The translations under genes and the position numbers were made by a program. From the NCBI RefSeq assembly GCF_030247195.1, contig NC_080672.1, positions 64,211,771 to 64,275,770 of the forward strand: DNA of 64,000 nt. The letters are read 5' to 3'. Below, in pieces: positions 46,201 to 53,595 of this stretch (position 1 is its first letter; the number at the start of each line of letters is the position of its first letter). Below the pieces are notes generated by a model that had not been told where the DNA came from, ran no database searches, and was given only the letters and a program-made list of their open reading frames with translations. Source of the DNA: Topomyia yanbarensis (Eukaryota; Arthropoda; Insecta; Diptera; Culicidae).

Positions 46201-49112
46201 GATTCAACGAATTTGCTGACCTCTTCAATTTTAATGTGACGTCTAACGTGTTTCGTCAATCACTACTTGACCTTTTTCATGTCGTTCGTGATAATAAAAT
46301 AATTTTCCTTTATGGGGGATGGGCATAGCGCCGAGGGTAAATCGATTGCCTTGTACGCAGCCCACCTGGGTTCGATTCCCAAACCCGAACATAGGGTTAG
46401 AGATTTTTCCAAAAGAAATTTCTCTAACCCGAAAAGAGGTGAATGACCTTAAGGTTAAGGGTCCTTTCTTGTTTTATGTTCTAGGGTCAATCTATTTAGG
46501 GTAAGATTATATATTGACAAAATACAAGTATAGTTGTTTTTTCAGCAAATCAACGAATGTAAACAGTTACATACGACCTAAAATGTGCGATTTCGAAAAA
46601 CAGCTACATAACGACTGTAACACAATTTCGCAACCGAAATAATCTAAACACATTTCCAACTATTCACTGCTGAATGCGTAACATTAATTAGTTTTTCGCT
46701 ATTTATGCTCAAACTTACCATAACCGGCAGGAACCGCTTAACGCTGTAAAATTCAAACTTTTGAAAGGGCACAAAGTACCCATCGATGTACTTATACATG
46801 ATCGAATGCTGATCATAGTCCAACTTTCCGGCCTTGTTCTTTTTCCCTGCGCGCGAATTTCCCGTTACCAGGAAATGTTCTCTTATATCTCCACTATCCA
46901 GAAAAATGTACGCCATGTGCGACACCGAATAGATGTAAATTTTCTGATGAAAATGAAATTTCTGCTGCTCGTAGTCAAACTTGAACAAATCTGAGAATGT
47001 GTCCTCGTCGACCGCTTCGTCGTTCATTTTGTTGGCCAACGCAAGGAACAGTGTTTGTTCGATCGTAAACGGCTCTATGTGGATTGAGTTGTAGCACGGT
47101 AGCAAGTCGATGGCGTCAAAATGATACACAGACCAGCGATACAGAGGACACACATTGGCGACGCTCTCATTCAGGTTGGCATAGGTGTGAGTCAAGTAGA
47201 CATGATTTCCGTGAACCCACATATGAACGGTATTCTGGTTTGACTGTCTGAATCTCTGGACGATCTCCGTGTTGCCGTTTTCCAAGATCCGGAAAACTGG
47301 CGAGCCGTGTTTTCCAGTGGTGTCATTGTAATTCACAACGGCAACGAATCCAAGCGATGCATGCGATATACAGTCGAATTTGCGAGCCAGAATGGCCGTG
47401 TATTCCATATATTTGTTAAAAGATTTGGATTCTCTATCCTGCCAAGAAATGTTCGGTATTATCAGATGTAATTTCATTTAAAGTACTTACCCAAAAGTAA
47501 AAGGACACCACTGTGTGATTTACATAGTTCTCCTTCGTTTTTGGAACGCTAAGCGAGGCAGCAAACACCGTCTTTCCTACCTTCAACATGCAGATGTCTA
47601 TTGGAAAGTTTACCGGTACGAAACTGCGTTCTCGAAATCCTTTTAAAAACAAACGATCCCCTGAAAAGAAGAGTATTATTTAATTCATTTCCAAACTTAA
47701 AACTTCAATAATGATGTAATCATTTCTTGCTTTAGATTCTCCACTTTTCATGGACACCGAACAACTACAGAACGACCTACTGAGGGACTGCCTCCGCAAA
47801 CAATTGGATGAGTTCCATATGTTGGCATCAATATTTTGCAATCCCGGCGAACTCCACGTTGACGACTACAGTTTTGTAGATAACATCAACGCATATGTCG
47901 AAGGTGAAACGAAGCAACTCCGTGCAAAACTTGATTACCAGCTAAATCTCCCGCTGCAACATTCGGAGAAGGTTCAAATTCGCATCGAATTACCTCATCT
48001 TTATCCAGGAATAGAGATACCAGAGTTTGTTATCAGATCCACAACGTTTCCACGGGATCAAGAGCGAATGATCACGAAACGGATAGAAGACTACATCCAT
48101 CAGGAGGTTCTAGACCAGAACGAAACGTATGTCTACCAGGTGGTTTCCTGGATTCAGGACAACTTTAATGAAATCACAAAAAATGCGGAAAAAAACCAAA
48201 ACCTAGAAGCTAGGAACACTACATTGAACGTACCTAGCGCAATTATTTTTGAAAGGTTGTGGATATATTCCCACCACTTGAAGAGCAAAACAAAACGGAA
48301 AACAATTTTGAAAACTGCCAATGATTTGAACTTATCAGGTTTCTCGAGGCCCGGAAAACCAGCAATTATCTGTGTGGAAGGATGGCAACAAGACACACAG
48401 GAGTTTTGGCGCACCATTCGACCGTTGAAATGGCAAAAGATCCAAATTCGTTTGGCAGAAACTGAAACAATAGAGCGTTCCGACTCTTTAGAAAGTAAAC
48501 GAAGATTCCCGGGTTTTCGCGAGGAGCTGTTCACCGAGGTAGACGAAGACAACGATGAAGAAGTGCCCATGAGCATGAGCTTATTTATGACCTTTCTAGA
48601 TAAACATAAGAGCGGGTATATAAGAAAGGAAATATTTGGCTTCGACCAAATCGAGGCGCAATAATTTTTTTGTATAGTTTCATCGTTATAGGTGCAATCT
48701 AATAAATGATTCGTATTTTTATATGAATTTGTTTTAACTTACTTCCTACTGTATCATCCTGCATGGAGGCTCTTCGAGGCTTTCGCCGCGATTCCCCGTG
48801 CCGCTTCTCATTCCAAATGTTACGTGGTTGCCTATCTGTACCGTGGCGAACGCGAAAAAACCCGTCAATCCTTTCATCCAACTTACGCTTTATTTCAGGG
48901 GTAAGTTCTAATTTTTGACCTTCTGACTCGGTGCGAAAATCTTCCATAATATTTTTGTAGAATATATCTTCCAGTTCGTCAAGATTGCCATCCGGCTCGG
49001 AACCGTTAGGAGTATGTTCTTCTATCGGACCGGTCTGCACTGTATAGGAAGGTAACTTAACCGATAATAATATCAATATCACCACTAACACAAAATTTAA
49101 TAAAATCAACAT
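21356..49112 (-). CDS. Large secreted propeller-repeat-propeller protein, 10 exons, 2069 aa
   Basis: I joined ten exons by GT-AG sites and every phase agrees: 49112-48743, 47660-47491, 47438-46719, 40573-37957, 37892-37486, 37420-37257, 23494-23391, 23160-22606, 22545-22351, 22263-21356 (6210 nt with stop). Residues 1-25 form a signal peptide (LILLNFVLVVILILLSV core), followed by an acidic then very basic stretch (RRKPRR). Exons 2-4 encode EAR/beta-propeller-like strands. Exons 4-8 hold about 20 degenerate repeats with an 'NG-x-x-L' turn (LNGYAVDTLL, SLNGVDPSDF, TINGLDLDEI). Exons 9-10 again look like EAR strands (VEFYRWNNKDGQF, SIEIWRDSQPRF). Many NxS/T sites fit secretion. It may be a relative of the Drosophila Nasrat/Polehole/Closca eggshell proteins, but this is from memory and unproven. 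Introns 3 (6.1 kb) and 6 (13.8 kb) are filled with mobile elements, and intron 1 holds RWDD2. Confidence 0.8.
22351..22545 (-). CDS. Large gene exon 9
   Basis: Acceptor ATTTCAG/CTAAAG, donor AAGG/GTATGT, 195 nt. It begins the second EAR-like region (LLVAHVDDGNRTAVEFYRW). Confidence 0.8.
22606..23160 (-). CDS. Large gene exon 8
   Basis: Acceptor TGCCAG/GAGACC, donor AAGA/GTACGA. It encodes the last NG repeats (TINGLDLEKD, IIQGVDFSEW) and a linker predicted helical near YTDQLRKYESKLRNL. Confidence 0.8.
23391..23494 (-). CDS. Large gene exon 7
   Basis: The 104-nt exon between TGTGCAG/ATCAAAG and GAAG/GTAATG restores the frame (SKGLDIVNFDKYVLK, NITGNWTFDEVEVE) after the 13.8-kb intron. It is too short to stand out by itself. 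Phase and repeat pattern support it. Confidence 0.8.
23660..23849. mobile_element. ~190-bp palindromic MITE in intron 6
   Basis: The left arm GGTGCAGAGTGTATGTAAGG and right arm CCTTATACGCACTCAGGTTT are inverted and imperfect. Pairing continues through GGAGAGTGA, CTGTCA and ATTCCAAACGA. No ORF. Ends are approximate. Confidence 0.6.
24189..24800 (-). pseudogene. Degenerate ORF region inside the 2.36-kb element
   Basis: Pieces in two - strand frames read LGFLAPSRYSIGTGRIEEKL, NCIFGRKETNQKVSR and MERFVKPWKFYGVLKQLQLE, ending DWINYLTGIALVLISS. Protein-like composition with stops and shifts suggests a decayed element-encoded protein. I do not recognise it as a known transposase. Confidence 0.35.
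24875..25200. repeat. Degenerate ~110-bp tandem repeats ('ACCGGGCAAACGAGTGGATC')
   Basis: Three to four diverged copies of a unit with TGTTTGAGTA, ACCGGGCAAACGAGTGGATC and TTTGGTATACAAA occur here. Single copies lie at about 19520 and 25770. It is part of the interior of the 23943-26302 element. Confidence 0.6.
25542..25703. repeat. Three tandem 54-bp units
   Basis: Units start at 25542, 25596 and 25650 with GCGATGTCGCATAGCCACAT and are nearly identical. The last ends in ATGTGGCTAACGCCACAT, a perfect short hairpin. The 54-bp period (18 codons) keeps a + frame open, which explains the repetitive ORF there. Confidence 0.85.
27047..27205. repeat. Tandem TTTCCCGGAAT array (~10 units of 15-20 bp)
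   Basis: About ten units of the form CATTTCCCGGAATGTAC occur. Seven contain the exact palindrome TTCCCGGAA and the others differ by one base. It borders copy A of the CGCG-rich family. TTCNNNGAA is the STAT-type recognition sequence, but the array may simply be subterminal repeats of a DNA element. Confidence 0.8.
27206..27824. other. Intron sequence, no feature recognised
   Basis: AT-rich intron 6 sequence without ORF or obvious repeat boundaries. Confidence 0.3.
27827..28771 (+). mobile_element. 945-bp pogo-type DNA transposon relic, TA-flanked
   Basis: The ends GGGTAAGGTGGGGCAAATCC and its complement are preceded and followed by TA (27825-27826 and 28772-28773). An internal copy of the terminal motif (GGTGGGGCAAATCCGACC) lies at 28190. 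A short ORF inside resembles the N terminus of pogo-like transposases. The bulk of the transposase is gone. Confidence 0.8.
28310..28705 (+). pseudogene. N-terminal remnant of a pogo-like transposase
   Basis: The frame begins MVHNYKRKTQKRN and continues with ISLRATARDFSIPRLTLN. This matches the usual basic start plus first helix-turn-helix of pogo/Tigger-type transposases. No CENPB half or DDE domain follows, and the rest of the frame is low-complexity. Confidence 0.5.
28881..28969 (+). ncRNA. tRNA(Ser)-like sequence with pol III boxes
   Basis: A-box TGGCGGAGTGG (28885-28895), B-box GGTTCGATTCC (28929-28939) in a good TpsiC arm, and a T6 terminator at 28964-28969. The anticodon arm CCCAACTAGAGACTGGG would carry AGA. 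The acceptor stem does not pair and the long variable arm of tRNA-Ser is absent. It is a tRNA-derived SINE head or tRNA pseudogene, not a functional tRNA. Confidence 0.45.
29401..31778 (+). mobile_element. CGCG-rich non-coding retroelement family, copy B (full-length, A-tailed)
   Basis: A 21-23-nt target duplication flanks it (29378-29400 and 31779-31801, core CCAAAAGCCGTCCGTAAGCT). The 5' end starts CCCTCGTCAAGGTTTAGGAG, and the 3' end is GACAACTCTCG followed by an A-run. After about 700 bp of unique 5' sequence come three to four diverged units of about 420-470 bp (at 30220, 30650, 31125, 31560) rich in ACGCG, CGCGAT and ACACGTTAACG. The longest ORFs are below 130 codons and not protein-like. 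This is a non-autonomous element mobilised by target-primed reverse transcription. Confidence 0.75.
32036..32390. mobile_element. 355-bp TA-flanked MITE
   Basis: The inverted ends CACGGAAAAATAAAACAACC and CACGGATACGAAAAACTACC are flanked by TA (32034-32035 and 32391-32392). ACTCAA/TTGAGT motifs repeat inside. No coding capacity. Confidence 0.7.
32393..33011. other. Intron sequence, no gene seen
   Basis: Mixed unique sequence. 32440-32600 is GC-richer (TCCGTCCCGCGAGACAAAAT) and may be an old repeat, but I cannot classify it. Confidence 0.3.
33014..33948. mobile_element. 935-bp pogo-type DNA element, TA-flanked, non-coding
   Basis: The ends GGGGAAAGTGAGGCAATATC and inverted GGGGAAAGTGACGCAATATG are flanked by TA (33012-33013 and 33949-33950). 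Internal echoes of the terminus (GATGGGGCAAAATGAGC near 33390, CATATTGCCCC near 33715) occur as in 27827-28771, indicating a related family. No transposase ORF. Confidence 0.75.
33951..34300 (+). other. Open stretch, not recognised
   Basis: A + frame is open to 34296 with moderately protein-like composition (LRWMSVLCAEIDVASQFC, GELGLDPTALSSML). It starts inside the neighbouring transposon and has no clear splice sites. It may be a remnant of a retrotransposed or transposon-encoded sequence. No function is proposed. Confidence 0.2.
35059..35279 (+). CDS. Candidate two-exon microgene, 53 aa
   Basis: ATG at 35059 opens MDEKSKLHHKSYNGAM to 35106. A 59-nt intron (GTACGT...TTTTTTTAG, 35107-35165) joins in phase to IRKAYDRMNPSYDQVL... 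ending YKMR TAA at 35277-35279. AATAAA signals follow within about 45 nt (near 35320). The intron length is typical for insects and the charged composition looks coding. It lies antisense in intron 6 of the large gene. It could instead be the last two exons of a decayed transposon gene. Confidence 0.35.
35408..35610 (+). repeat. Dispersed repeat (copy also at 57063-57300)
   Basis: GAGCCATAGTACTCAAGTGA, AGAGCAAGGAT, GAATCACC.GAGT and a TGTCC motif occur in the same order in both places. No ORF. Class unknown. Confidence 0.5.
35975..36165. repeat. Degenerate 'CGACCAAA/CGGCCAA' repeat element
   Basis: Starting TTCCGGACATATGGCATTCG and ending TCAAATAATCGGACACCCAT, it has six or more TTCGACCAAA/TTCGGCCAA variants at roughly 20-25-bp spacing. 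The style is like the subterminal repeats of 23943-26302 and 59080-59155 with a different core. Boundaries are approximate. Confidence 0.4.
36166..37256. other. Intron 6 sequence next to exon 6, no feature seen
   Basis: AT-rich with no ORF over 65 codons and no repeat structure that I could recognise. Confidence 0.3.
37257..37420 (-). CDS. Large gene exon 6
   Basis: TTCACAG/GGAACG to CCAGA/GTGAGT, 164 nt, phase 0 in and 2 out. It starts with the repeat turn GTINGLDLDEI. The following intron is 13.8 kb. Confidence 0.85.
37486..37892 (-). CDS. Large gene exon 5
   Basis: The acceptor GCTAG/ACGGC completes the split codon, and the donor AAC/GTAATG ends in phase 0. It encodes three further repeats (LVSGLNLSTD, TLNGINYAKL, ELNGYNLQQL). 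Confidence 0.85.
37957..40573 (-). CDS. Large gene exon 4 (main repeat exon)
   Basis: This 2617-nt exon completes the first propeller-like region (LLLIVCRGQPLLIYEYDGW), then a helical linker, then about a dozen 60-70-residue NG-turn repeats. The acceptor is CTTTCAG/CGC. The donor TTTC/GTAAGT leaves phase 1. Confidence 0.9.
42636..42914 (-). mobile_element. 279-bp TA-flanked CGCGTAAAT MITE (copy 2, both ends intact)
   Basis: The ends CACTCAAGTTTTCTTCACGC and inverted CACTCAGGTTTTTTTTTACG lie between TA at 42634-42635 and 42915-42916. Inside are regular 26-bp units of ACGCGGATTTTGAAATTTACG type. It is relative to 2167-2630 in opposite orientation. Confidence 0.85.
42954..43106 (-). mobile_element. 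tRNA-related SINE with 12-14-bp target duplication
   Basis: On the - strand it begins GGGGGACGGGCATAGCGTAG, with A-box TAGCGTAGTTGG and B-box GGGTTCAAATCC. It ends in the TTAGAGATG..CTCTATCCG..GGTTAAAACCTC tail typical of mosquito tRNA-SINEs. AAAAGAACTTCT lies at 42942-42953 and 43107-43118. It is inserted in the 42597-43697 element. Confidence 0.85.
44130..45600 (+). pseudogene. Decayed I-type LINE: ORF1 piece and ORF2 endonuclease piece
   Basis: 44145-44519 encodes FKVYVPCRAVKIDGVVAEEL and GCFKDPSLPNVKILSI, the conserved middle of a LINE ORF1. 45120-45300 in broken frames gives LEDFNSHGTV and GTSHET, the catalytic block of an APE-type endonuclease. 45440-45590 gives KKRSYWRRFVDGLTGETAL and LWNTVRRMRNRN, from the region between endonuclease and RT. 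Stops and gaps are frequent. RT itself is missing. Confidence 0.65.
45601..46313. other. Intron 3 sequence, no gene assigned
   Basis: AT-rich. A 71-codon - strand ORF (46044-46259, TEWKGLDFVYLTNSTWGLFY) looks mildly protein-like but has no supporting splice sites. I do not include it in the large gene. Confidence 0.3.
46314..46505 (+). mobile_element. tRNA-related SINE, + strand copy
   Basis: It begins GGGGGATGGGCATAGCGCCG, with TAAATCGATTGCCTTGTACG, B-box GGGTTCGATTCC and the tail AGGGTTAGAGATTTTTCC...TTTCTCTAACCC, then GGTGAATGACCTTAAGGTTA. It is the same family as 42954-43106. The A-box region is slightly degraded. The right boundary is approximate. Confidence 0.8.
46719..47438 (-). CDS. 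Large gene exon 3
   Basis: The exon has 240 codons between TTGGCAG/GAT and ATG/GTAAGT. It contains alternating strands such as LGFVAVVNYND, VHMWVHGNHVYLTHTY and MYKYIDGYFVPFQKF, typical of EAR-like propellers. Confidence 0.85.
47491..47660 (-). CDS. Large gene exon 2
   Basis: Acceptor TTTTCAG/GGGATC and donor TGG/GTAAGT enclose 170 nt. They encode propeller-like strands ending VNHTVVSFYFW. Phase 1 in, phase 0 out. Confidence 0.8.
47750..48664 (+). CDS. RWDD2: RWD domain-containing protein 2 orthologue (RWDD2A/B), 304 aa
   Basis: This is a single-exon frame from ATG 47750 to TAA 48662-48664. Residues 10-145 form the RWD domain with the family's LPHLYPGIEIPEF proline turn. Residues 160-300 carry the DUF1115 region: ERLWIYSHHLKSKTKRKTIL, LSGFSRPGKPAIICVEG, EFWRTIRPLKWQKIQIR and a final phenylalanine-rich FMTFLDKHKSGYI. 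These match human RWDD2A/B in order, and the length (about 290-320 aa) fits. RWD domains bind partner proteins. The cellular role of RWDD2 is not established. The gene lies antisense inside intron 1 (47661-48742) of the large - gene. CTTTAG at 47727-47732 could be a splice acceptor for a 5'UTR exon. Confidence 0.92.
   Translation: MDTEQLQNDLLRDCLRKQLDEFHMLASIFCNPGELHVDDYSFVDNINAYVEGETKQLRAKLDYQLNLPLQHSEKVQIRIELPHLYPGIEIPEFVIRSTTFPRDQERMITKRIEDYIHQEVLDQNETYVYQVVSWIQDNFNEITKNAEKNQNLEARNTTLNVPSAIIFERLWIYSHHLKSKTKRKTILKTANDLNLSGFSRPGKPAIICVEGWQQDTQEFWRTIRPLKWQKIQIRLAETETIERSDSLESKRRFPGFREELFTEVDEDNDEEVPMSMSLFMTFLDKHKSGYIRKEIFGFDQIEAQ
48702..48707 (+). terminator. Poly(A) signal of RWDD2
   Basis: AATAAA lies 38 nt after the RWDD2 stop and about 35 nt before the antisense donor of the large gene's exon 1. 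The nested transcript therefore probably ends very near, or just inside, that exon. Confidence 0.55.
48743..49112 (-). CDS. Large gene exon 1 (signal peptide)
   Basis: The first ATG (49112) opens a hydrophobic signal peptide, then an acidic region (DELEDIFYKNIMEDF) and a basic region with RRKPRR. The donor GTAAGTT leaves phase 1 after VG. Confidence 0.8.
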
Positions 49113-49900
49113 TTTTCGCTTAATTGTTATGAAAATGCCACCCGTGGAAATCTGCGCTAAAATGTTTGATCAAGGAAGTACATAATGTGCGGCTTGTTCT
49201 ATTGATTACAACACAGTCTTGCCTGTAACAAGGAACAATAGAAACTGAGTGGAATAAGAAATCTCGCTAGAGCTGCAATGTCCATTATCACAAATCTGTC
49301 CCATGTGACTGTTCATCACTTTTGTGGTGATTGCTACCTATTTTCAGATAAAAAACCGACTTTGTACACCTAGCAGTGAGATGAGGCATTTCTTACACAT
49401 GTCATAGCTGGATGATTCATTAGCTTGCAGAATTCATGCGAAGTAGGCACCCAACTAGAGGTGGGATTAACACAGTCTTTAGTTCTGCCTCAAATAAAAA
49501 AGAATAAATGATAGAAAATCAACAAAACGAAAAAAATTACAATTTCACTAAAGCCAAAAAAATATTTAAAATATCAAATTCCTAATATGATTATTCATAG
49601 CAAAATTCATAAATTCATATTCATAGCAAAATTGAGTCAAATTAACGAATTCGATGAAATGTATAAAGGAAATGACTGAACAGAATTAATGGAATGAAGA
49701 AACTGAAAAAATGCATAAACTGGAAAAAATAATAAAATTAATAACATGAATAAAATTAATAAAGTAATAAAATTATTTTTTTATCCCTTCTTGGGCATCT
49801 AGTGAGGGTGGTGGCTAGCACGTTTCATACATCTTTAACCTGACGGACAAAGAGCTATGGTGCCTTGAACACAGGCAACGCAGATCCAAGGCCATCATTA
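49113..49900. other. 5' flank of the large gene, no feature seen
   Basis: AT-rich flank that should hold the promoter of the - strand gene. I see no convincing TATA or initiator. From about 49500 it becomes A/T low-complexity (AATTAATAAAAT runs). Confidence 0.3.
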
Positions 49901-49910
49901 AAATGATAAG

Positions 49911-50975
49911 TTCAGCGTTTGAGATGTACTTTCCCCGGTTACCAGACGACCTGTAATTATTGCGTGCTACTTTTTATGTATGTATAAGTCTAATTGTGAG
50001 TCCTACTCTGGTGGTGTGTGCGTGGAAGGTGAGTTTTAGCGTTCGAATCCAGGGATGCATACCTGTCTGAGTAGGCGTAGGTGTTCACTAATTGTGTAAT
50101 AGTGTTTTTTCGAGAGTTGTGATTTTTAATGTGATATTTATCGTACGGTTCAGATATGTGCGGGCACAGGGACTTCGCGTGTATCATCGTGAGGAGTTCG
50201 AGCGTTTGTGCGTTAACGTGTTCGATAGCGTCGGCATTTGTGTGTCGCGTGTGCTAAAGTGTTTGTAACTTCGCATGTATAAATTCGAGTTCTTAACTGT
50301 GAATTCATCCGCAAATTCGCGTGTATGACCGCGCGCGGACCGTTAATCTGATGCTTAATTTTCGGTGCACGGCTCAGATGTTATAAGAGAATGAGTTCTT
50401 CCATATCACTAAAGTTCATGTAGGCATGAAACGTGTTGTCTAGTGGATGTACGTCATTTTTTATTGGCCGAACTGAACGCATGGACCTAGGCTGCTAGGG
50501 CTGAGTAGCGACTTCCGGACGTAACCGATTTATGGTTGCGCAAACACTGGCGTTTTTAGGTTCACTCTTGGGACCGCGTTTGTAGTGTGCTAAACCGTTC
50601 ACTTAGTCACCGGTGTGTTTTCAGGTTTGCGAGATGGTGGGCGTAGGTGTGTGTGAATGATCACGAAGGGATCGAGCGTTTGTATGTTAACCTGCTTGTC
50701 GCTTGCGCTAGAGTGTATGTAACTTCGCGTGCATAAATTAAATTTTATGATCATGTGGCCATTCGCATAGTCGCGTGTATTATTGAATGATAGCGCGCGG
50801 ACCGTGAATCTGGTGCTTAATTTTTAGTTTTGGTACGGATGCTAGAAGAGAATCAGTTTTTCCATATCACTAGATTTCCCGGTCATGTCGTCATGTGTTG
50901 TCTAGTGAATATGAGCGGCATGAGTCTAGGCCGCTAGAATCGAGTGTAGAGACTTCCGGACGTGAACGATTCATG
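49911..50975 (-). mobile_element. CGCG-rich non-coding retroelement family, copy D (5'-truncated)
   Basis: AAATGATAAG lies at 49901-49910 and 50976-50985. Read on the - strand, the copy starts inside a unit (CATGAATCGTTCACGTCCGG) and runs to the far 3' end (GTACATCTCAAACGCTGAA). 5' truncation with a direct duplication is typical of retrotransposition. It contains the internal AACTCTCGAAAAAACACTATTA that forms the 3' end in copies B and E. No ORF. Confidence 0.65.
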
Positions 50976-50985
50976 AAATGATAAG

Positions 50986-51516
50986 GATAAATGAAATAAA
51001 TATAGGTGCCAAATTAATAAAACAAATAGAGTAAAAAATTAAAGATGAATAAAATTTATAAAATCGATAAAACAAATAATTTTTTTTAAAGGAATAAGAT
51101 GAAAAAATTAAACAATTTTGGAAAAGGTTATAAAATAATGGAATAAATTAAAAGGTATCAAATTGAAAGTTTAGATGAAATTATAAGCACAGACTAACAG
51201 ACATAACACTCGAAAACAATGCTTCGCCCACTTTAACGGTCATTTTAAATATATTTGTAGTTGGGACTGTGGCCACATTTGAAATTATGGCGCCACTGAC
51301 ATATGAACAAGCATATGGGGGATAGACCACTAGTGCCAAATTGTTCCCAAACCTGAGAAGTAACCCATTAGCAAATGAGTGTTTGGGACTGTGAATAAAA
51401 GGTGGAGCTATATAATAAATTTCGCCGCCGAGGAACTCTCCGTCGATGTAGACTGACGAGTGTTCAATAAAAAATGATTTTAATACTTTTCTGTAATTAA
51501 AGTAAAGAGCGTAAAT
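50986..51516. other. AT-rich low-complexity and unassigned sequence
   Basis: AATAAATTAAAA-type simple sequence continues from the left flank of copy D, followed by unique sequence leading into a transposase relic. No gene. Confidence 0.3.
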
Positions 51517-51597
51517 TTGAAAGAGAATTTCTCCCTGGACTCCCTAGAAATGGATGACATGTTTCTTTTCACTCGAGTGCTGCCAGTTCAATCGAAG

Positions 51598-52005
51598 ATG
51601 GCGTCGAATCAGCAAGCACACCACGAGCGTGTTGTACGGTTTTACGAAACGCATGGTCGACGTGGAAAAAAGTTAACGGTTGACCAATTTCGAGACAAAA
51701 TTGTGCCCGTCAGTACAATTTACTAGATCCTGGCACCCCTGAGCGTGGAGCGAAAGGCCGGTAGCTGCCGTCCGGCGAAGATAATGACGAAGAAGAAATT
51801 GTTGAAAAATCTCTTTGACAACAAGGACGGAACAAGTTTGCGTGACGCGGGCCGAAAATATCACTGCTCCCATACCTTGATTCACCGAAGCCTCAAGATG
51901 GAGCACATCATCTGTCGGAAGAATATTCTGTCCCCGGAGTACACGGACGAGCAGATAGCGATAGTGCTTTTACCTCATCATAGTCTGGTGGAGCAACGGA
52001 GATAA
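51598..52005 (+). pseudogene. Tc1/mariner (D37E-like) transposase N-terminal relic
   Basis: MASNQQAHHERVVRFYETHG through DQFRDKIVPVSTIY is the first helix-turn-helix. ERKAGSCRPAKIMTKKKLL is the GRPR-like linker, and FDNKDGTSLRDAGRKYHC with TLIHRSLKM is the second helix-turn-helix. It ends near LSPEYTDEQI before the catalytic domain. An in-frame TAG lies at 51724-51726, and no DDE part follows. The arrangement is that of mosquito ITmD37E-type elements, though the diagnostic catalytic residues are missing. Confidence 0.65.
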
Positions 52006-52018
52006 ATTGCTCATGTAA

Positions 52019-52185
52019 ATTAAAACTTCTCGGGTTCAGGTCGGGTTGTCAAATTTGATATTCACGGGTTCGGATCGTGCCCGGGTTTTTGAAATTTTAA
52101 ATTTTCGGGTTCGAGTCGGGTACGCGGTTTTCAAATTTGAAATTTTCGGGTTCGGGTTTTGAACTAATCAAACCCAACCGTTTCT
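52019..52185. repeat. 'CGGGTTCGGGTTTT' repeat cluster 1
   Basis: About six irregular units of CGGGTTCGGGTTTTCAAATT type with GAAATTTT spacers. A sister cluster is at 53350-53595 in the same orientation. Probably subterminal repeats of a DNA element. Confidence 0.55.
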
Positions 52186-53349
52186 TGACACTGTTATTTT
52201 AGATTCGCAAACTGCCCGAATTAATTTATTTTTTGAACGAGCACTCATGAGAGAGCATTCAACAATATGTGTTTTACATCTAATATCTCTTTGCAACTTA
52301 TTTTTCACGGTAATCATTAATAAACCAAATCAAAGCAGATTTGTCGGAAAATATTGATTCAACTTTTCATTATGGAGTATGAATTGTATTATTAAACCAT
52401 ATGTTGTTTTTTAATTTTTCAGATGAAGCTGACATAAAAGATACGTAATCGAGCTTTTTTTTTCACTTTTTTGTACGCAAAATAGCAAAAAATTTTTTTT
52501 GGTAAATCGAATTATCGCGACCACTTCTTTAATTGAACTACCATAATCCCTACACTTTTGCATGGGATAACTGTCAAAAATGCTAACCCACGTAGCTAAA
52601 TTCGCTGTCAAGGAAGAACGATAGTGTCAAACGAGGACGTGTTTATATTTTTTAGAAAATCAATTAAAAATCATTCTGAAGCTTTAGAGGTTGAACGTAT
52701 ATATTGTTATATTTAGAAAGATGAGCTATACCGGTTTATGAAATAAAAGGAGAATTTTATTCTTCATTTAATGATCCAATTTTGACATACTTTGAAGCAT
52801 TATGCCGCGGTCGAAATATACACGTTAAACTCGGCTAAAGCGTACAGCAAATCAAAGCGAGTAGAAATCTGCGGGACGTAGATACAATACAAAACTATTT
52901 ATTGGTCCGCTCCTAATTGGTCGATTGACAGCATTTGAATCGTATCGTGAGTGACGTCGTGTGAACTGTCGAATATGAATTGCCAATTTCTATAGCTTAA
53001 TTCAATACATATAATAAATTATACGAAACTGCTATTGCAGGAATGGTTTTTGATGGAAAAAATTAAATTTTGGTTAAGTACGGCTAGCAAGGTTCTTTGA
53101 AACCACCATCATTAAACTTTTTGTTTCCCCATCAGTTTGCCGTCGACTTCTACTTTCTGATCGACGATTTATAAGCTTCTCAGAACATAATGAATTCGAC
53201 GTTGAATAATAGTGAATTTCACTTGCCAGTAATTCGTTTTGCCATAAGCAGACATAACTGGACGCGTGTGGTGCTGCCGCAGGTTTGAGTGATTCGATCA
53301 TTTTTAGATTAACCTAGGATCCAGCGCAGATGCCCAAAATTAAAATCAT
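52186..53349. other. Unassigned sequence between the two CGGGTT clusters
   Basis: No convincing ORF. If the two clusters are ends of one element, this is its interior, but their direct orientation argues against simple terminal inverted repeats. Confidence 0.3.
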
Positions 53350-53595
53350 CGGTATCCTTGGTTGATTTTTCGTATTAACAAGTCGGGTTCGGATCATGTC
53401 CCTCAAATTTAAATTAACGGGTTCGGGTTTTCAATTTTCAAAGCTTCTCGGGTTCAGGGTTTTCAATTTTGAAATGTTCGGGCTCAGGTCGGGTTCTTCA
53501 AATTTTGCAATTTCAAGCTCGGGTCGGGTTCGGGTTTTTTAATTCAAGTTCTCGGGTTCGAAAAATTGAAACCCAACCATCTCTACAATAGACCC
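53350..53595. repeat. 'CGGGTTCGGGTTTT' repeat cluster 2
   Basis: Eight or more units (GTCGGGTTCGGATCATG, ACGGGTTCGGGTTTTCAA) occur in the same direction as cluster 1, both closing with AAACCCAACC. Confidence 0.55.

Noticed and set aside
46044..46259. 71-codon - strand ORF in intron 3 as an extra exon of the large gene
   Set aside because: No acceptor/donor pair keeps the phase between exons 3 and 4, which already join in phase 0. The ORF lies in otherwise repeat-like sequence.
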